DNA of 64,000 nt. Origin: Chloroflexota bacterium (GTDB lineage Bacteria; Chloroflexota; Anaerolineae; J102). Location: assembly GCA_029782215.1 (NCBI GenBank), contig JAKOVD010000045.1, positions 37,802 to 101,801 on the forward strand, in the 5' to 3' direction. How positions within the stretch are numbered: position 1 is the stretch's first letter; each line of letters begins with the position of its first letter. The translations under genes and the position numbers were made by a program. The notes beneath the pieces are model-generated. The model was not told where the DNA came from. It did not search any database and worked only from the letters and a program-made list of their open reading frames with translations. Of this stretch, positions 1 through 8,519 are shown piece after piece.

Positions 1-874
1 TGTCGTACTTGCCCTCGCGGAAGCCGTTGATGGCCTCCTGGCGGCGGTTCTGGGCCATGTTTCCCTGCAGCGCCGAAACACGGTAGTCGTGCTTGGCCAG
101 GTCCGATGCCAGGGTGCGGGCGCGGTGCTTGGTGCGCGTGAAGATCAGGACCCGTCCCGTGGCGGTCTGTTCCAACAGGGCCAACAGTAGGCTGGTCTTC
201 AGGCGGTCGGGCACCGGGTAGAGCGCGTGCGACACCGTCTTGGCCGGCGCGATCATGCCGATCTGGACGGTGACAGGGTCGCTGAGGATGCTGTCGGCCA
301 ACGTGCGGATGTCCTCGGGCATCGTGGCGGAGAAGAACAGCGTCTGGCGCTGAGCCGGTACGTGCTTGAGGATGCGGCGGATGTCGGGCAGAAAGCCCAT
401 GTCACACATGCGGTCGGCCTCGTCCAGCACCAGGACCTCCACGTGCGAAAGGTCGATGGCGCCTTCGTCGATGTGGTCCAGCAGCCGCCCCGGACAGGCG
501 ACGACGATCTCGGCGCCGCGGCGTAGCCCGGCGAGCTGCGGCCCTTTGCTGACGCCGCCGTAGATGGTGACGCTGCGCACCCTGGTATGCTTGCCCAGGT
601 CGATGATCGTCTGGTTGATTTGTTCGGCGAGCTCGCGGGTGGGCGCCACGATGAGGGCGCGTGTCTGGCGCAGGGGACCCCTGGTCAGGCGCTGGAGAAT
701 GGGCAGCACGAACGCCGCCGTCTTGCCGGTGCCGGTCTGCGCCAGCCCCAAGACGTCCCGTCCCTCCAGCACGACAGGAATGGCCTGCTGCTGGATGGGC
801 GTGGGCACGGTGTAGCCCGCGCCCTCAATACCCGCAGCGATGCGCGGGTCTAATGCAAACTGTTCGAAATTCAT
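1..874 (-). CDS. DEAD-box ATP-dependent RNA helicase, 3' end outside window
   Basis: An ATP-dependent RNA-unwinding enzyme of the RhlE/DeaD class, acting in the cytoplasm on structured RNA or ribosome precursors. About 291 codons are visible. They show the Q-motif region (PTPIQQQA), Walker A AQTGTGKT, PTRELA, a GG motif, DEAD followed by RM, the SAT motif (FFSATMP) and the start of helicase domain 2 (RVLIFTRTKHRA). The ATG at 872-874 follows AAGGAG about nine bases upstream. The reading frame is still open at base 1, so the C-terminal half and any tail that would separate RhlE from DeaD are not seen. The family call is firm; the subfamily is inferred. Confidence 0.93.
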   Translation of the reverse strand, partial: MNFEQFALDPRIAAGIEGAGYTVPTPIQQQAIPVVLEGRDVLGLAQTGTGKTAAFVLPILQRLTRGPLRQTRALIVAPTRELAEQINQTIIDLGKHTRVRSVTIYGGVSKGPQLAGLRRGAEIVVACPGRLLDHIDEGAIDLSHVEVLVLDEADRMCDMGFLPDIRRILKHVPAQRQTLFFSATMPEDIRTLADSILSDPVTVQIGMIAPAKTVSHALYPVPDRLKTSLLLALLEQTATGRVLIFTRTKHRARTLASDLAKHDYRVSALQGNMAQNRRQEAINGFREGKYD

Positions 875-1202
875 TGAGGAGTACTCCTTGACTCCATTGA
901 GCCAAGTCGCACTCTCAGCCCGATGTTACGTGATGCTTGTCTGCCGAATTGGGGCGAACCCACTGTCCGCCCGGCAAACCGAACTACAGTAACAGATGAT
1001 CGGCCATTGTCCTAATCCGGAAACAGATGTGGTCGCGATAAGGCTCCGCGTGCGAAGCTGTTGTGACGACTTTGGTCGTTCGACCGTGTGAGAGCCGGGC
1101 GGCCACGAGCGATGGACGGCCACAAGGGGCTGCCCCTACGGGCCACCTGCGACACGCCACCTGCCACTTGACACTTGACACCTGACACCTGACACTTCCA
1201 TC
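875..1202. other. Intergenic region with degenerate repeats
   Basis: A 328-base gap between the helicase and the GreA-C-like gene, with no convincing reading frame. It holds a degenerate copy of the GACGACTTTGGTCGTT palindrome (about 1065-1086). A stretch at about 1111-1141 reads GGGGCTGCCCC near its centre. A heptamer array (about 1157-1199) ends just before the next start codon. The helicase promoter should lie here, but no strong -35/-10 pair was recognised. Confidence 0.6.
1157..1199. repeat. Heptamer array (CACYTGA-like units)
   Basis: Seven-base units run as CACTTGA, CACTTGA, CACCTGA, CACCTGA, then CACTTCC, preceded by more degenerate CCACCTG-type units. The array ends three bases before the ATG of the GreA-C-like gene and takes the place where a ribosome binding site would be expected. 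It belongs to the same heptamer class as the arrays near 15.4, 28.8 and 53.6 kb. Confidence 0.8.
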
Positions 1203-1631
1203 ATGTCCGACGCTATCCCGCTGGTGGCCGCTATCGGTACGCATGTTGAGGTGGAGCTGATCGACTTCCGCGGCGAGTCCGAAGCCCTCGACCTCGACCT
1301 GGTGTCCGAGCGCGCCGCCGACATCGACAAAGGCCGCCTGGGCGCCACCACGCCCCTGGCGCAGGCCATCATGGGGCAGGTCGCAGGCGCACTCGTGCCG
1401 TACAACCGCGACGACGTGCGCAGCATTCGCGTGGTCAGTGTCAATCCGGCGCTCACAGCGGCGCCGGAGGACACCTCCGAGCGCATGCAGGAGAACCTGC
1501 GCAAAGCCCTCGCCGCAGCCGAACGGACTAACGCCGCCATCTTCGCCGCCTCGTTCAGCGGCAAGTGGGGCGACTACGATCCTGAAGGCGTCGCGAAATG
1601 GGAACAAGGGGGCGAACCGGCCTCGGAATAG
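1203..1631 (+). CDS. GreA/GreB C-terminal-domain-like protein
   Basis: A 142-residue protein whose middle (residues about 25-80) resembles the FKBP-like C-terminal domain of transcription elongation factors GreA/GreB. The clues are LDLVSERAADIDKGRLGATT, then PLAQAIMGQVAGALV and a closing beta strand (IRVVSV). The N-terminal coiled-coil that reaches into the RNA polymerase channel is absent, so this is not a complete Gre factor; it could be an Rnk-like or anti-Gre factor binding near the secondary channel. The C-terminal 60 residues are charged and helical. No Shine-Dalgarno sequence is visible because a heptamer array abuts the ATG. The GreA-C assignment is by eye and moderate. Confidence 0.6.
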   Translation: MSDAIPLVAAIGTHVEVELIDFRGESEALDLDLVSERAADIDKGRLGATTPLAQAIMGQVAGALVPYNRDDVRSIRVVSVNPALTAAPEDTSERMQENLRKALAAAERTNAAIFAASFSGKWGDYDPEGVAKWEQGGEPASE

Positions 1632-1710
1632 AGTCTGCGTAGTCTCGCGGACCTCGTCGTGGGCAGGCAGCGCCGGAAGACCACGATCAACAAGTTCTGA
1701 CGCACCTGCG

Positions 1711-3171
1711 ATGAACCTCGAAGCCTTCCTCATCCTTCTCGCTCTGCTCCTGCTGGCAGGGGTCTTTGCCAGCAAGATCTCGGATCGCTTTGGCGTGCCG
1801 GCGCTCCTACTCTTCCTGGTAGTGGGCATGGTGGCGGGATCGGAAGGGCTGGGGGGAATCTACTTTGACGACGCCGCGCTGGCGCAGCAGATCGGCGTCG
1901 TGGCGCTGGTGCTCATCCTTTTCTCGGGCGGTTTGGACACCGACTGGCCGCGCGTGCGTCCGGTCCTGCGCCAGGGCGTCCTGCTGGCCACGCTGGGGGT
2001 GACGCTGACGGCGGCGGTCGTAGGGCTGGCTGCTCACCTCCTGGTGGGCTTCTCGCTCACCGAAGGGCTCCTGCTGGGCGCCATTGTCTCCTCGACGGAT
2101 GCGGCGGCGGTGTTCTCCATCCTCCGCTCGAAGAGCCTGGAGCTCAAGGGCTCCCTCCGGCCGCTGCTCGAACTGGAATCCGGCAGCAACGATCCGATGG
2201 CCGTTCTGCTCACGGTGGGGCTGATCCAGATCATCAGCGTACCTGGCGCCACGCTGACAAGCATGGCATGGTCGTTTGTGGTGCAGTTGGTGCTGGGCGC
2301 GGCATTGGGCATCGGCCTGGGTTGGGCGCTTGTCTTCCTGGTCAACCGTCTGAAGCTCGGACATGATGGTCTGTATCCTGCACTCACGCTGGGCACGGTC
2401 CTGCTTGTCTACGGGGTCACGGTGCGGGCGGGCGGCAATGGGTTCCTGGCGGTGTACCTGGCCGGAATCGTGGCCGGCAATCGCGACTTCATCCACAAGC
2501 GCAGCCTGCTGCGCTTTCATGACGGGCTCGCCTGGCTGATGCAGATCGCCATGTTCGTGGCGCTGGGACTCCTGGTCTTCCCCTCCCAATTGCTGCCCGT
2601 GGCGGGCGCCGGCCTGCTGCTGGCGGGGGCGCTGATGTTCGTGGCGCGGCCCCTCAGCGTCTTCACCAGCCTGCTCGGCTCCGGGTTCGCCGCCCGCGAA
2701 AAGGCTTTCCTTTCATGGGTGGGGCTGCGGGGAGCGGTGCCGATCATCCTGGCGACCTACCCGCTGCTGGCGCACTTGCCCCAGGCGAGCCTGATGTTCA
2801 ACATCGTCTTCTTCATCGTGCTGGCATCCGTGCTCCTGCAGGGGACCACGGTGCCGGCCGCCGCCCGGCTCTTCAGGGTCGAAGCGCCAACCGTGCGCAG
2901 GGCTGTCTATCCCATCGAATTCTCTCCGGTTAGCGGCTTCAAGGGCGAGCTGAAGGAGCTGGCCGTGGGGCAAGGGTCGCCCTTTGCCGGGCGGGCCATT
3001 GTCGAGCTGGGTCTGCCGCCGGAGCTGCTGGTCGTCCTGATCGCCCGCGGCCAGGAGTTCGTCGTGCCCAACGGCGCCACCAACCTCCGCGAAGGGGACA
3101 CCCTGATCGTGCTGGCCGACCGCGGGACTTTCGCCCAGGTCGAGGCGCGGGCCAGACCCGGACAGGAATGA
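1711..3171 (+). CDS. CPA1-type K+(Na+)/H+ antiporter with C-terminal TrkA-C domain
   Basis: An inner-membrane monovalent cation/proton antiporter of the NhaP2/CvrA type, 486 residues. The first roughly 390 residues are a dozen hydrophobic segments with the family motifs FSGGLDTD, SSTDAAAVFSILR, LELESGSNDPMAVLLT and WVGLRGAVPI. The last roughly 85 residues are a soluble TrkA-C/RCK-C domain (ELAVGQGSPFAGRAI ... NLREGDTLIVLA), which usually senses a ligand and gates transport. A longer frame opens upstream at 1438, but homology starts at MNLEAFLIL. The final codons and the TGA stop lie in a GGAATGAATTCCCGGC repeat, so the extreme C-terminus may have been altered by repeat insertion. Confidence 0.92.
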   Translation: MNLEAFLILLALLLLAGVFASKISDRFGVPALLLFLVVGMVAGSEGLGGIYFDDAALAQQIGVVALVLILFSGGLDTDWPRVRPVLRQGVLLATLGVTLTAAVVGLAAHLLVGFSLTEGLLLGAIVSSTDAAAVFSILRSKSLELKGSLRPLLELESGSNDPMAVLLTVGLIQIISVPGATLTSMAWSFVVQLVLGAALGIGLGWALVFLVNRLKLGHDGLYPALTLGTVLLVYGVTVRAGGNGFLAVYLAGIVAGNRDFIHKRSLLRFHDGLAWLMQIAMFVALGLLVFPSQLLPVAGAGLLLAGALMFVARPLSVFTSLLGSGFAAREKAFLSWVGLRGAVPIILATYPLLAHLPQASLMFNIVFFIVLASVLLQGTTVPAAARLFRVEAPTVRRAVYPIEFSPVSGFKGELKELAVGQGSPFAGRAIVELGLPPELLVVLIARGQEFVVPNGATNLREGDTLIVLADRGTFAQVEARARPGQE

Positions 3172-3209
3172 ATTCCCGGCCCGGTTCACCCTACATCCGC
3201 TCAACCGGG
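3163..3209. repeat. Palindromic element, family C (GGAATGAATTCCCGGC) plus hairpin
   Basis: CAGGAATGAATTCCCGGC at 3163-3180 overlaps the antiporter stop codon. It is followed by a hairpin with arms CCCGGTT (3180-3186) and AACCGGG (3203-3209). A near-perfect inverted copy lies at 4181-4199 on the other side of the acetolactate decarboxylase gene, and another copy starts the element at 51075. Confidence 0.75.
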
Positions 3210-3301
3210 TAGCTTTGCGGACCTATTTGTGTTCTTCCCATTTGTGTCTGCCTTGTCGTGCCTGGCACGAAGACGTGAGCCGCACTCCCACGGGCCGGGC
3301 A

Positions 3302-3331
3302 TTGCGGGAAAGTCATAGCGACGGGTATGAT
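3302..3331 (+). promoter_or_regulatory. Possible promoter of acetolactate decarboxylase
   Basis: TTGCGG (3302-3307), an 18-base spacer and TATGAT (3326-3331) form a plausible sigma-70-type promoter about 64 bases before the start codon. Each box is an imperfect match, so this is a weak call. Confidence 0.35.
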
Positions 3332-3394
3332 GCCGCCTGCCGGGCAAACAAAGCGCCTGCACACACCGCGGCCCACCGCACCCTTGGAGACACC

Positions 3395-4123
3395 ATGACC
3401 CCAGCAAACGAGCTTCCATCCGGCGACGGGCGCATCTACCTCTGCGCCCCAGTCAACGCCCTTGTCGAGGGCATCTATGAGGAAAACGTCTCGTTTGCGG
3501 AAGTGAGACGCCATGGCGATTTCGGCCTCGGCACCTTCAACGATCTGGACGGGGAGATGGTCATGCTGGACGGCCGCGTCTACCAGATCGACTCCGACGG
3601 CCGCGTCACCACCATCGCCGATGACGCCCTGACGCCCTTCGCCTGCGTCACCTTCTACAAACCATCGCTGTTCGCCGAGAGCAGCCAGGCCCTCACGCAC
3701 GAGGGCTTCCTCGACTGGCTGGTCAAGCTGCTGCCCTCTCCCAACCTCTTCTATGCCCTGCGCATTGAGGGCGCCTTCACGCACGTCAAGGCACGTTCCG
3801 TGCCGAAGCAGGTCTGCTACCGGCCCCTGGTCGACGTGGCCAGGGAGCAGCACGTCTTCAACTTCTTTGAGGTGGAGGGCACGCTGGCGGGCTTCTACAC
3901 GCCCTCCTTCATGGCGTCGCTGAGCGTGCCCGGTCTCCACCTGCACTTCCTCTCCGACGACCACAGCGAAGGTGGGCACCTGCTCGAATGCCATCCTGCG
4001 AACGTCCGCGTCGGCATCCAGCCGCTCAGCACCGTCGAGCTCTCGCTACCTCTCACCCGCGAATACATGAGCTGGGACTTCCACCGCGACATCAACCAGG
4101 ATCTGAACAAGGCAGAGAAATGA
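3395..4123 (+). CDS. budA: Alpha-acetolactate decarboxylase
   Basis: Converts (S)-2-acetolactate to (R)-acetoin with release of CO2, the second step of the acetoin/2,3-butanediol branch, in the cytoplasm. The 242-residue length fits the family. Recognisable features are GDFGLGTFNDLDGEMV near the N-terminus, HVKARSVPKQ in the middle and the zinc-binding His cluster LHLHFLSDDHSEGGH. The ATG at 3395 is preceded by GGAG; a longer open frame from 3215 has no family sequence. No acetolactate synthase gene is adjacent, so the precursor must come from elsewhere. The gene is bracketed by inverted family-C repeats about 1 kb apart. Confidence 0.93.
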   Translation: MTPANELPSGDGRIYLCAPVNALVEGIYEENVSFAEVRRHGDFGLGTFNDLDGEMVMLDGRVYQIDSDGRVTTIADDALTPFACVTFYKPSLFAESSQALTHEGFLDWLVKLLPSPNLFYALRIEGAFTHVKARSVPKQVCYRPLVDVAREQHVFNFFEVEGTLAGFYTPSFMASLSVPGLHLHFLSDDHSEGGHLLECHPANVRVGIQPLSTVELSLPLTREYMSWDFHRDINQDLNKAEK

Positions 4124-4127
4124 CGCC

Positions 4128-4199
4128 GTAGTCACGACTTCAGTCGTTGTTCTGTCGCTCGTGCGACTGAAGTCGCCACTGCCGGGAATTCATTCTTGG
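4128..4199. repeat. Palindromic element family A followed by family C copy
   Basis: ACGACTTCAGTCGT-type palindromes (about 4133-4148 and CGACTGAAGTCG near 4164-4175) form a larger hairpin around a TTCTGTCGCTCG loop. The element starts five bases after the budA stop and runs straight into GCCGGGAATTCATTCTTGG (4181-4199), an inverted copy of the repeat at 3163. Family A recurs at 31765 and 62656. Confidence 0.8.
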
Positions 4200-4279
4200 T
4201 CGGGCTCAAGGGGAACAACGCCCCCCTTGAGAATCCCCCCGTTCCCGATCCCAACAGTCCAGAGATCGGCGTTCCAGAA

Positions 4280-5317
4280 TCAGGGCGAGCGGGCGCAGCG
4301 GAAGCCGTTGAAATCAAACCGATCGCTGGGCCGGCGCCCGCCCCGGCTGGCGGAGCGAACCTGCACGTCAGTGGCGTTCCATGCGCCGCTCCGGACCACG
4401 CGCTGGGTGCCGGTGGCCGGCCCGGGAGGATTGCTGACCGGCGAGGTCCCGTAGTAGCTGTCGCTGAACCAGTCATGGACCCATTCCCAAACGTTGCCCG
4501 CCATGTCCAGGACCCCGTAGGGACTGGCCCCGGTTGGATAGCTGCCCACAGCACTTGTATCGCCGACGCAGTAGCTGCCCGCCCAGAGATTTGCCCTGGA
4601 GCAGTCCGGCTTCAAGTCTCCCCACGGATAGGCCCGGTTGTCCGCCTCCCCGCGCGCCGACTTCTCCCATTCGGCCTCTGTCGGCAAGCGCTTGCCCGCC
4701 CAACTGCAGTACGCATCCGCCTGGGTCCAATCGACATATATCACGGGATAGCCGGCGTATGTCGGGTTGCCGTAGTAGGAGGTGCGGGTTGAGGAACGAG
4801 TAGAGGATGGCGCCGTGCACTTCCCCGCCGCCACGCACTGGGCATAGCCCGCGTTCGTCACTTCAAGCCTGTCGACATAGTACGCGTCCAGGTAGACCGT
4901 GTGCAGCAGATCCTCCGCGTCACACGGATAGTTCCCGTTGTGCGCCGGGTCACAGCCCATCTGGAATGTCCCCGCCGGGACAAAGACCATGTCGTCAGGT
5001 TGAAACGGCGGAGTGCTGGTGGGGGTAGGCGTGAGGGTGCGTGTCGGAGTTGGCGTCCCGGTCGAGGTTGGAGTCGGTGTCAGGGTGCGCCTCGGTGTCG
5101 ACGTGGGAGTCAATGTGAGGCTGGGTGTCGGTGTTGGCGTTGCTGCGGATGCTTTGCCAGAGCGGATCAACGGCAGGTAGACAGACGGATGGGCGTCGCT
5201 GCCCTGGGTTCCTGATCCGGGATGGAAGGGGACCTGCGCTCCCGCAAGACCGCCAAGGGGCACCACCAGAATGAACAGCATCGCAAGACCGGCCAACCAC
5301 CCTACGGTCCCTTTCAT
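4280..5317 (-). CDS. Secreted formylglycine-generating-enzyme-like (SUMF1 fold) protein with TP-rich linker
   Basis: A 345-residue exported protein. It has a signal peptide ([15 protein letters not shown] followed by a hydrophobic stretch ending AGA). A linker of about 45 residues is almost entirely Thr/Pro/Ser repeats ([16 protein letters not shown]). An FGE-sulfatase domain of about 235 residues follows: [64 protein letters not shown] and FNGFRCAR. The active-site cysteines of true formylglycine-generating enzymes, expected just after the R-G/S-G-[SA]-W motif, are absent ([12 protein letters not shown]). A binding or structural role is therefore more likely than sulfatase maturation. The ATG at 5317 has GGGAG eight bases upstream; a TTG five codons earlier is less likely. 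Confidence 0.85.
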   Translation of the reverse strand: MKGTVGWLAGLAMLFILVVPLGGLAGAQVPFHPGSGTQGSDAHPSVYLPLIRSGKASAATPTPTPSLTLTPTSTPRRTLTPTPTSTGTPTPTRTLTPTPTSTPPFQPDDMVFVPAGTFQMGCDPAHNGNYPCDAEDLLHTVYLDAYYVDRLEVTNAGYAQCVAAGKCTAPSSTRSSTRTSYYGNPTYAGYPVIYVDWTQADAYCSWAGKRLPTEAEWEKSARGEADNRAYPWGDLKPDCSRANLWAGSYCVGDTSAVGSYPTGASPYGVLDMAGNVWEWVHDWFSDSYYGTSPVSNPPGPATGTQRVVRSGAWNATDVQVRSASRGGRRPSDRFDFNGFRCARSP

Positions 5318-5551
5318 TGCTTTGTCTCCCAAAGGATAACACGATGCGAAAAATCAGCGTCTTCGAAGGCCTGCCGCAGTAGAGGCCATTGTACGCAGGT
5401 ACGTCAGACGTGGAAAACCCGGTGGATGAAGAAAAGCCTTTGGTCAGGCTCATACACCCCGCAGCCGGCGCCCTTGTCCCCGCACCTGCCTCCCTGCACC
5501 TCCTCGGCAGCCGGCGAGGCGTAGGATGCCGGCGTAACCGCTGGCAAGACC
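5318..5551. other. Intergenic region without recognised gene
   Basis: A 234-base gap between the DUF4239 remnant and the FGE-like gene. On the minus strand TGTTATCCT (about 5328-5336) could be an extended -10 for the FGE-like gene, but it lies very close to the start codon. Nothing else is recognised. Confidence 0.4.
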
Positions 5552-6346
5552 CTACCTGGGAGCGTTGGCGACCAGGTCGAGCAGCGCCCGGTAGGCGTCG
5601 GGCTGCACCGCAGTGTCCCCCACAAACGGCCGGTCGTTCACGATGATCAGGCAGAGCACGATGCCCAGGAAGGCGGCCGTAAGACCGATGAGGATGGCAT
5701 GGAGCCTGGGGTCCTCGATCCAGAAGAAATAGCCGACCGAGATGCTCACGGCGGCGCCAAACCAGATCACGAACTACATGATGCCTGACAACCCGCCGCC
5801 CACGGCGTTCAGCCGCAGCCGGCGGTACTGGACAAGTTGGTTGAAGGCACGCAGGGCCTCGGCATGGAGGATCTTCTGGCCCTCGGTAGCCGGCTCAAAA
5901 GTCGTCAGAGTCGCCTGCAGATCGTCAAGGGCGCGCCTGTCTTCGTCGGTCCCGGCTTCCTGCTGGTAGCTGGGCCAGGCCTTCTCGACGATCGCTCTTG
6001 TGTAGTCCATAAGCTGCGTCTGCAGGGCGGCGCGCGCCGGCTCGGGATAGCCGCTGACGTCACGGTACAGAGCGGCGATCTGCGCCGCCTCCTGCGGTCC
6101 CAGGTCGGCGACGGTGGAGTAGCTGTTCCACACTCCCACGGCGATCAGGCCCACGGTGATGCCGTAGAAGACGCCGATGGCCTGCACCGTGCCGCTGACG
6201 GCATCGTTGACGCCGTCGTGATAATGGAGCCGAGGGACGACATTGCGCCGGGCGAGGAAAAGGTCCAGGAGCGATGCGCCGACCATTCCCGTCACCATGA
6301 CGGACGCCAGCAGCCAGGAAGGGATGTGGTCGATCCAAAGCGGCAT
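5552..6346 (-). pseudogene. DUF4239 membrane protein interrupted by one in-frame TAG
   Basis: Read through the TAG at 5774-5776, this is a 265-codon gene of the DUF4239 (bestrophin-like) membrane family. It has two N-terminal hydrophobic segments (IPSWLLASVMVTGMVGASLL) and a soluble helical middle (NSYSTVADLGPQEAAQIAALY ...). Two C-terminal membrane segments come after the stop (WFGAAVSISVGYFFW and a second). Codons on both sides of the TAG stay in the same frame and continue the family pattern, so a single nonsense mutation is the simplest reading. The remaining N-terminal part would lose two membrane helices. The ATG at 6346 was chosen because the longer upstream frame has no family sequence. 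The protein's function is unknown. Confidence 0.75.
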
Positions 6347-6539
6347 GGCGCAATGACAACCCCATTGGATGGCGCAGCCAAGCATCCAGACTCTGTGCAG
6401 CCCCGGATGCGGGCTACGGAAAAGTGCGTACAATGGACGAATATTCGGAGCCTCTCTCCAATTTCGGCGCGTCTCTGCGTCATCTGCGGCAGACACTTGC
6501 CAACACCCTTCTCGGCACGAGGACAGGACACAAACAGCC

Positions 6540-7046
6540 ATGACCCACCCCCTGATCGACCAGCTACGATTCACCCGCAGCGAATGGCTGCGCGGGTTGC
6601 AGGGCGTGAGCGGCGAGGATGCCGGGCGCCATTTCGGTCCCATGAACTGCATCAGTTGGATCGTCGGCCACCTGGCCTGGCATGAGCAGCGCTACTGGCT
6701 GCAGCGCGCCCAGGGCATGCTCCCCTTCCCGGCGCTCAACGAGATGTTCGCCTACGGAGCGCCCATGAGCACCCCGGACCTGGACGACATGCTCGACAAA
6801 TGGCGCACGGTCACGCGGGTGTCGGACCCCTTTCTTGACACGATCACGACCTCTGCCCTGCAGGCCGAGCTTCTCTACGACGGTCAACCCGTGGGCCAGA
6901 GTATGGGCTCAGCCCTGCGCCGCCTCACCTACCACTATTGGTTCCATACCGGTGAGATCCAGGCCATCCGCCAAATGCTCGGCCAGGCGAACCTGCCGGA
7001 ATACGTAGGCGACATCGAGTTCGAAGCGCCTTACCGGGCAGAATAG
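6540..7046 (+). CDS. DinB-like metal-binding four-helix protein
   Basis: A 168-residue cytoplasmic protein of the DinB/YfiT superfamily. These are four-helix bundles that bind a divalent metal through three His; members include bacillithiol/mycothiol-dependent transferases. Metal ligands fit GHLAWHE (residues about 42-48) and FHTGEIQAIRQ near the C-terminus, which is the family's usual HxGE-type ending. The ATG at 6540 is chosen because the family starts near LIDQLRFTRSEWL; no strong ribosome binding site is visible. It is divergent from the DUF4239 gene. The substrate is unknown. Confidence 0.8.
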   Translation: MTHPLIDQLRFTRSEWLRGLQGVSGEDAGRHFGPMNCISWIVGHLAWHEQRYWLQRAQGMLPFPALNEMFAYGAPMSTPDLDDMLDKWRTVTRVSDPFLDTITTSALQAELLYDGQPVGQSMGSALRRLTYHYWFHTGEIQAIRQMLGQANLPEYVGDIEFEAPYRAE

Positions 7047-7079
7047 CGCCGCCAGCGGCACAGAATTCGTCCCAGTGTG

Positions 7080-8519
7080 TCAGTCTAGCCGCGCCAGCAG
7101 GGCCTGCCGCACGATGTCGGGATTGGCCTTGCCCCGCGTCTCACGCATCACCTGGCCCATGAACCAGCCCAGGAGCTGCGTCTTGCCCTCACGGTAGCGG
7201 GCGACCTCCTCGGGAGCGCCGGCCAAAACGCGGTCGATGGCCTGGTTGAGCACATCGGCATCGCTCACCTGCGCCAGCCCCTCGCGCTCGACGATGGCGG
7301 CGGCGCTCTCGCCCGTGCGCAGCATCGTCTCGAGCACCCGTTTGCCGGTGTTGGGGTTGATCGTCCCGGCCGCCACCAGCTTGAGCAGGTCGGTGAAAGC
7401 CGCCGGCGTGATCGACGCCTCGGCCAGGGTCTTCTCGCCCAGGTTGAGCAGGCGGAAGAGCTCGCCCATGACCCAGTTGGCCACGATCTTCGGCTCGATG
7501 AGCCCGCCAACCGCCGCCACCACCTGCTCGTAGTAGTCGGCCACCTCACGCTCCGCCGTCAGCACATCGGCATCGTAGGCGCTGAGCCCGTAGTCGCTCT
7601 GGAAACGGGCGCGGCGCGCCAGGGGCAGCTCCGGCAGGCTGGCAGCCAATTCCGCCACCCAGGCCCGGTCGATGAACAGCGGCGGCAGGTCCGGTTCCGG
7701 GAAATAGCGGTAGTCGTGCGCCGACTCCTTGCTGCGTTGGACGTAGGTGCGGCCCTGCGCCTCCAGCCAGCCCAGCGTCACCTGCTCCACCTCGCCGCCC
7801 GCGTCCAGCACCTGGGCCTGGCGCTTGACCTCGTACTCCAGGGCGTTGCGGACGGCGCGAAAGCTGTTCAGGTTCTTGATCTCGACCTTGGTGCCGTACG
7901 CGGTCGCGCCCAGACGCCGCAGTGACACATTCGCCTCCATGCGCATGGCGCCCTTCTCCAGGTCGCCGCTGTTGACGCCGATCTGGACCAGGAGCTGCCG
8001 CAGGCGGGTCAGGTACTCGTTGACCTCGTCGACGGTGTGTAGATCCGGCTCGGTCACGATCTCAAGCAAGGGCACCCCGGCGCGGTTGAGGTCCACCAGG
8101 CTGGCGTCGCCGTCATGGACCAGCTTGCCCGTGTCCTCTTCGAGGTGGGCACGGGTGATGCGGATGTGACGGGAACCGGCAGGGGTGTCGATGTCGATCC
8201 AGCCGGCCAGGCAGAGCGGGAGCTCATACTGGCTGATCTGGTAGCCCTTGGGCAGGTCGGGGTAGCTGTAGTTCTTGCGTGCAAAGACAGCTTCCTCGGC
8301 GATCGTACAGTTCAGAGCCAGTCCGGCGCGGATGGTCTGGGCCACGGCCTCACGGTTGATCACCGGCAGCATGCCGGGCATCGCCAGGCATACGGGGCAG
8401 GTATGGCTGTTAGCCGCCGCATCCCACGAATCGGTGCTGCACCCGCAGAACATCTTGGAGCGGGTGCTGATCTGGGCATGGACTTCCATGCCGACGACAA
8501 GTTCGTAATCGGCAATCAT
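7080..8519 (-). CDS. gatB: Aspartyl/glutamyl-tRNA amidotransferase subunit B
   Basis: The kinase/tRNA-binding subunit of GatCAB, which amidates Glu-tRNA(Gln) and Asp-tRNA(Asn); GatB phosphorylates the misacylated amino acid and binds the tRNA. The 479-residue length is standard. Visible are [12 protein letters not shown], the zinc-binding cysteines (CGC ... [12 protein letters not shown]), [16 protein letters not shown], the cradle domain and the C-terminal YqeY-like tail ([18 protein letters not shown]). It is the last gene of the operon and its ATG overlaps the aminotransferase TGA by four bases (ATGA). Confidence 0.97.
   Translation of the reverse strand: MIADYELVVGMEVHAQISTRSKMFCGCSTDSWDAAANSHTCPVCLAMPGMLPVINREAVAQTIRAGLALNCTIAEEAVFARKNYSYPDLPKGYQISQYELPLCLAGWIDIDTPAGSRHIRITRAHLEEDTGKLVHDGDASLVDLNRAGVPLLEIVTEPDLHTVDEVNEYLTRLRQLLVQIGVNSGDLEKGAMRMEANVSLRRLGATAYGTKVEIKNLNSFRAVRNALEYEVKRQAQVLDAGGEVEQVTLGWLEAQGRTYVQRSKESAHDYRYFPEPDLPPLFIDRAWVAELAASLPELPLARRARFQSDYGLSAYDADVLTAEREVADYYEQVVAAVGGLIEPKIVANWVMGELFRLLNLGEKTLAEASITPAAFTDLLKLVAAGTINPNTGKRVLETMLRTGESAAAIVEREGLAQVSDADVLNQAIDRVLAGAPEEVARYREGKTQLLGWFMGQVMRETRGKANPDIVRQALLARLD

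Noticed and set aside
3163..4199. A complete transposon carrying budA
   Set aside because: No transposase and no direct target duplication visible; only inverted 18-base repeats support it, so it is kept as a finding and not as a mobile element.
4280..5317. A genuine formylglycine-generating enzyme
   Set aside because: The active-site cysteine pair is missing and no sulfatase gene is nearby.
5552..6346. General TAG recoding in this genome
   Set aside because: Other clear genes in the window end with TAG exactly at the expected family C-terminus or next gene start.
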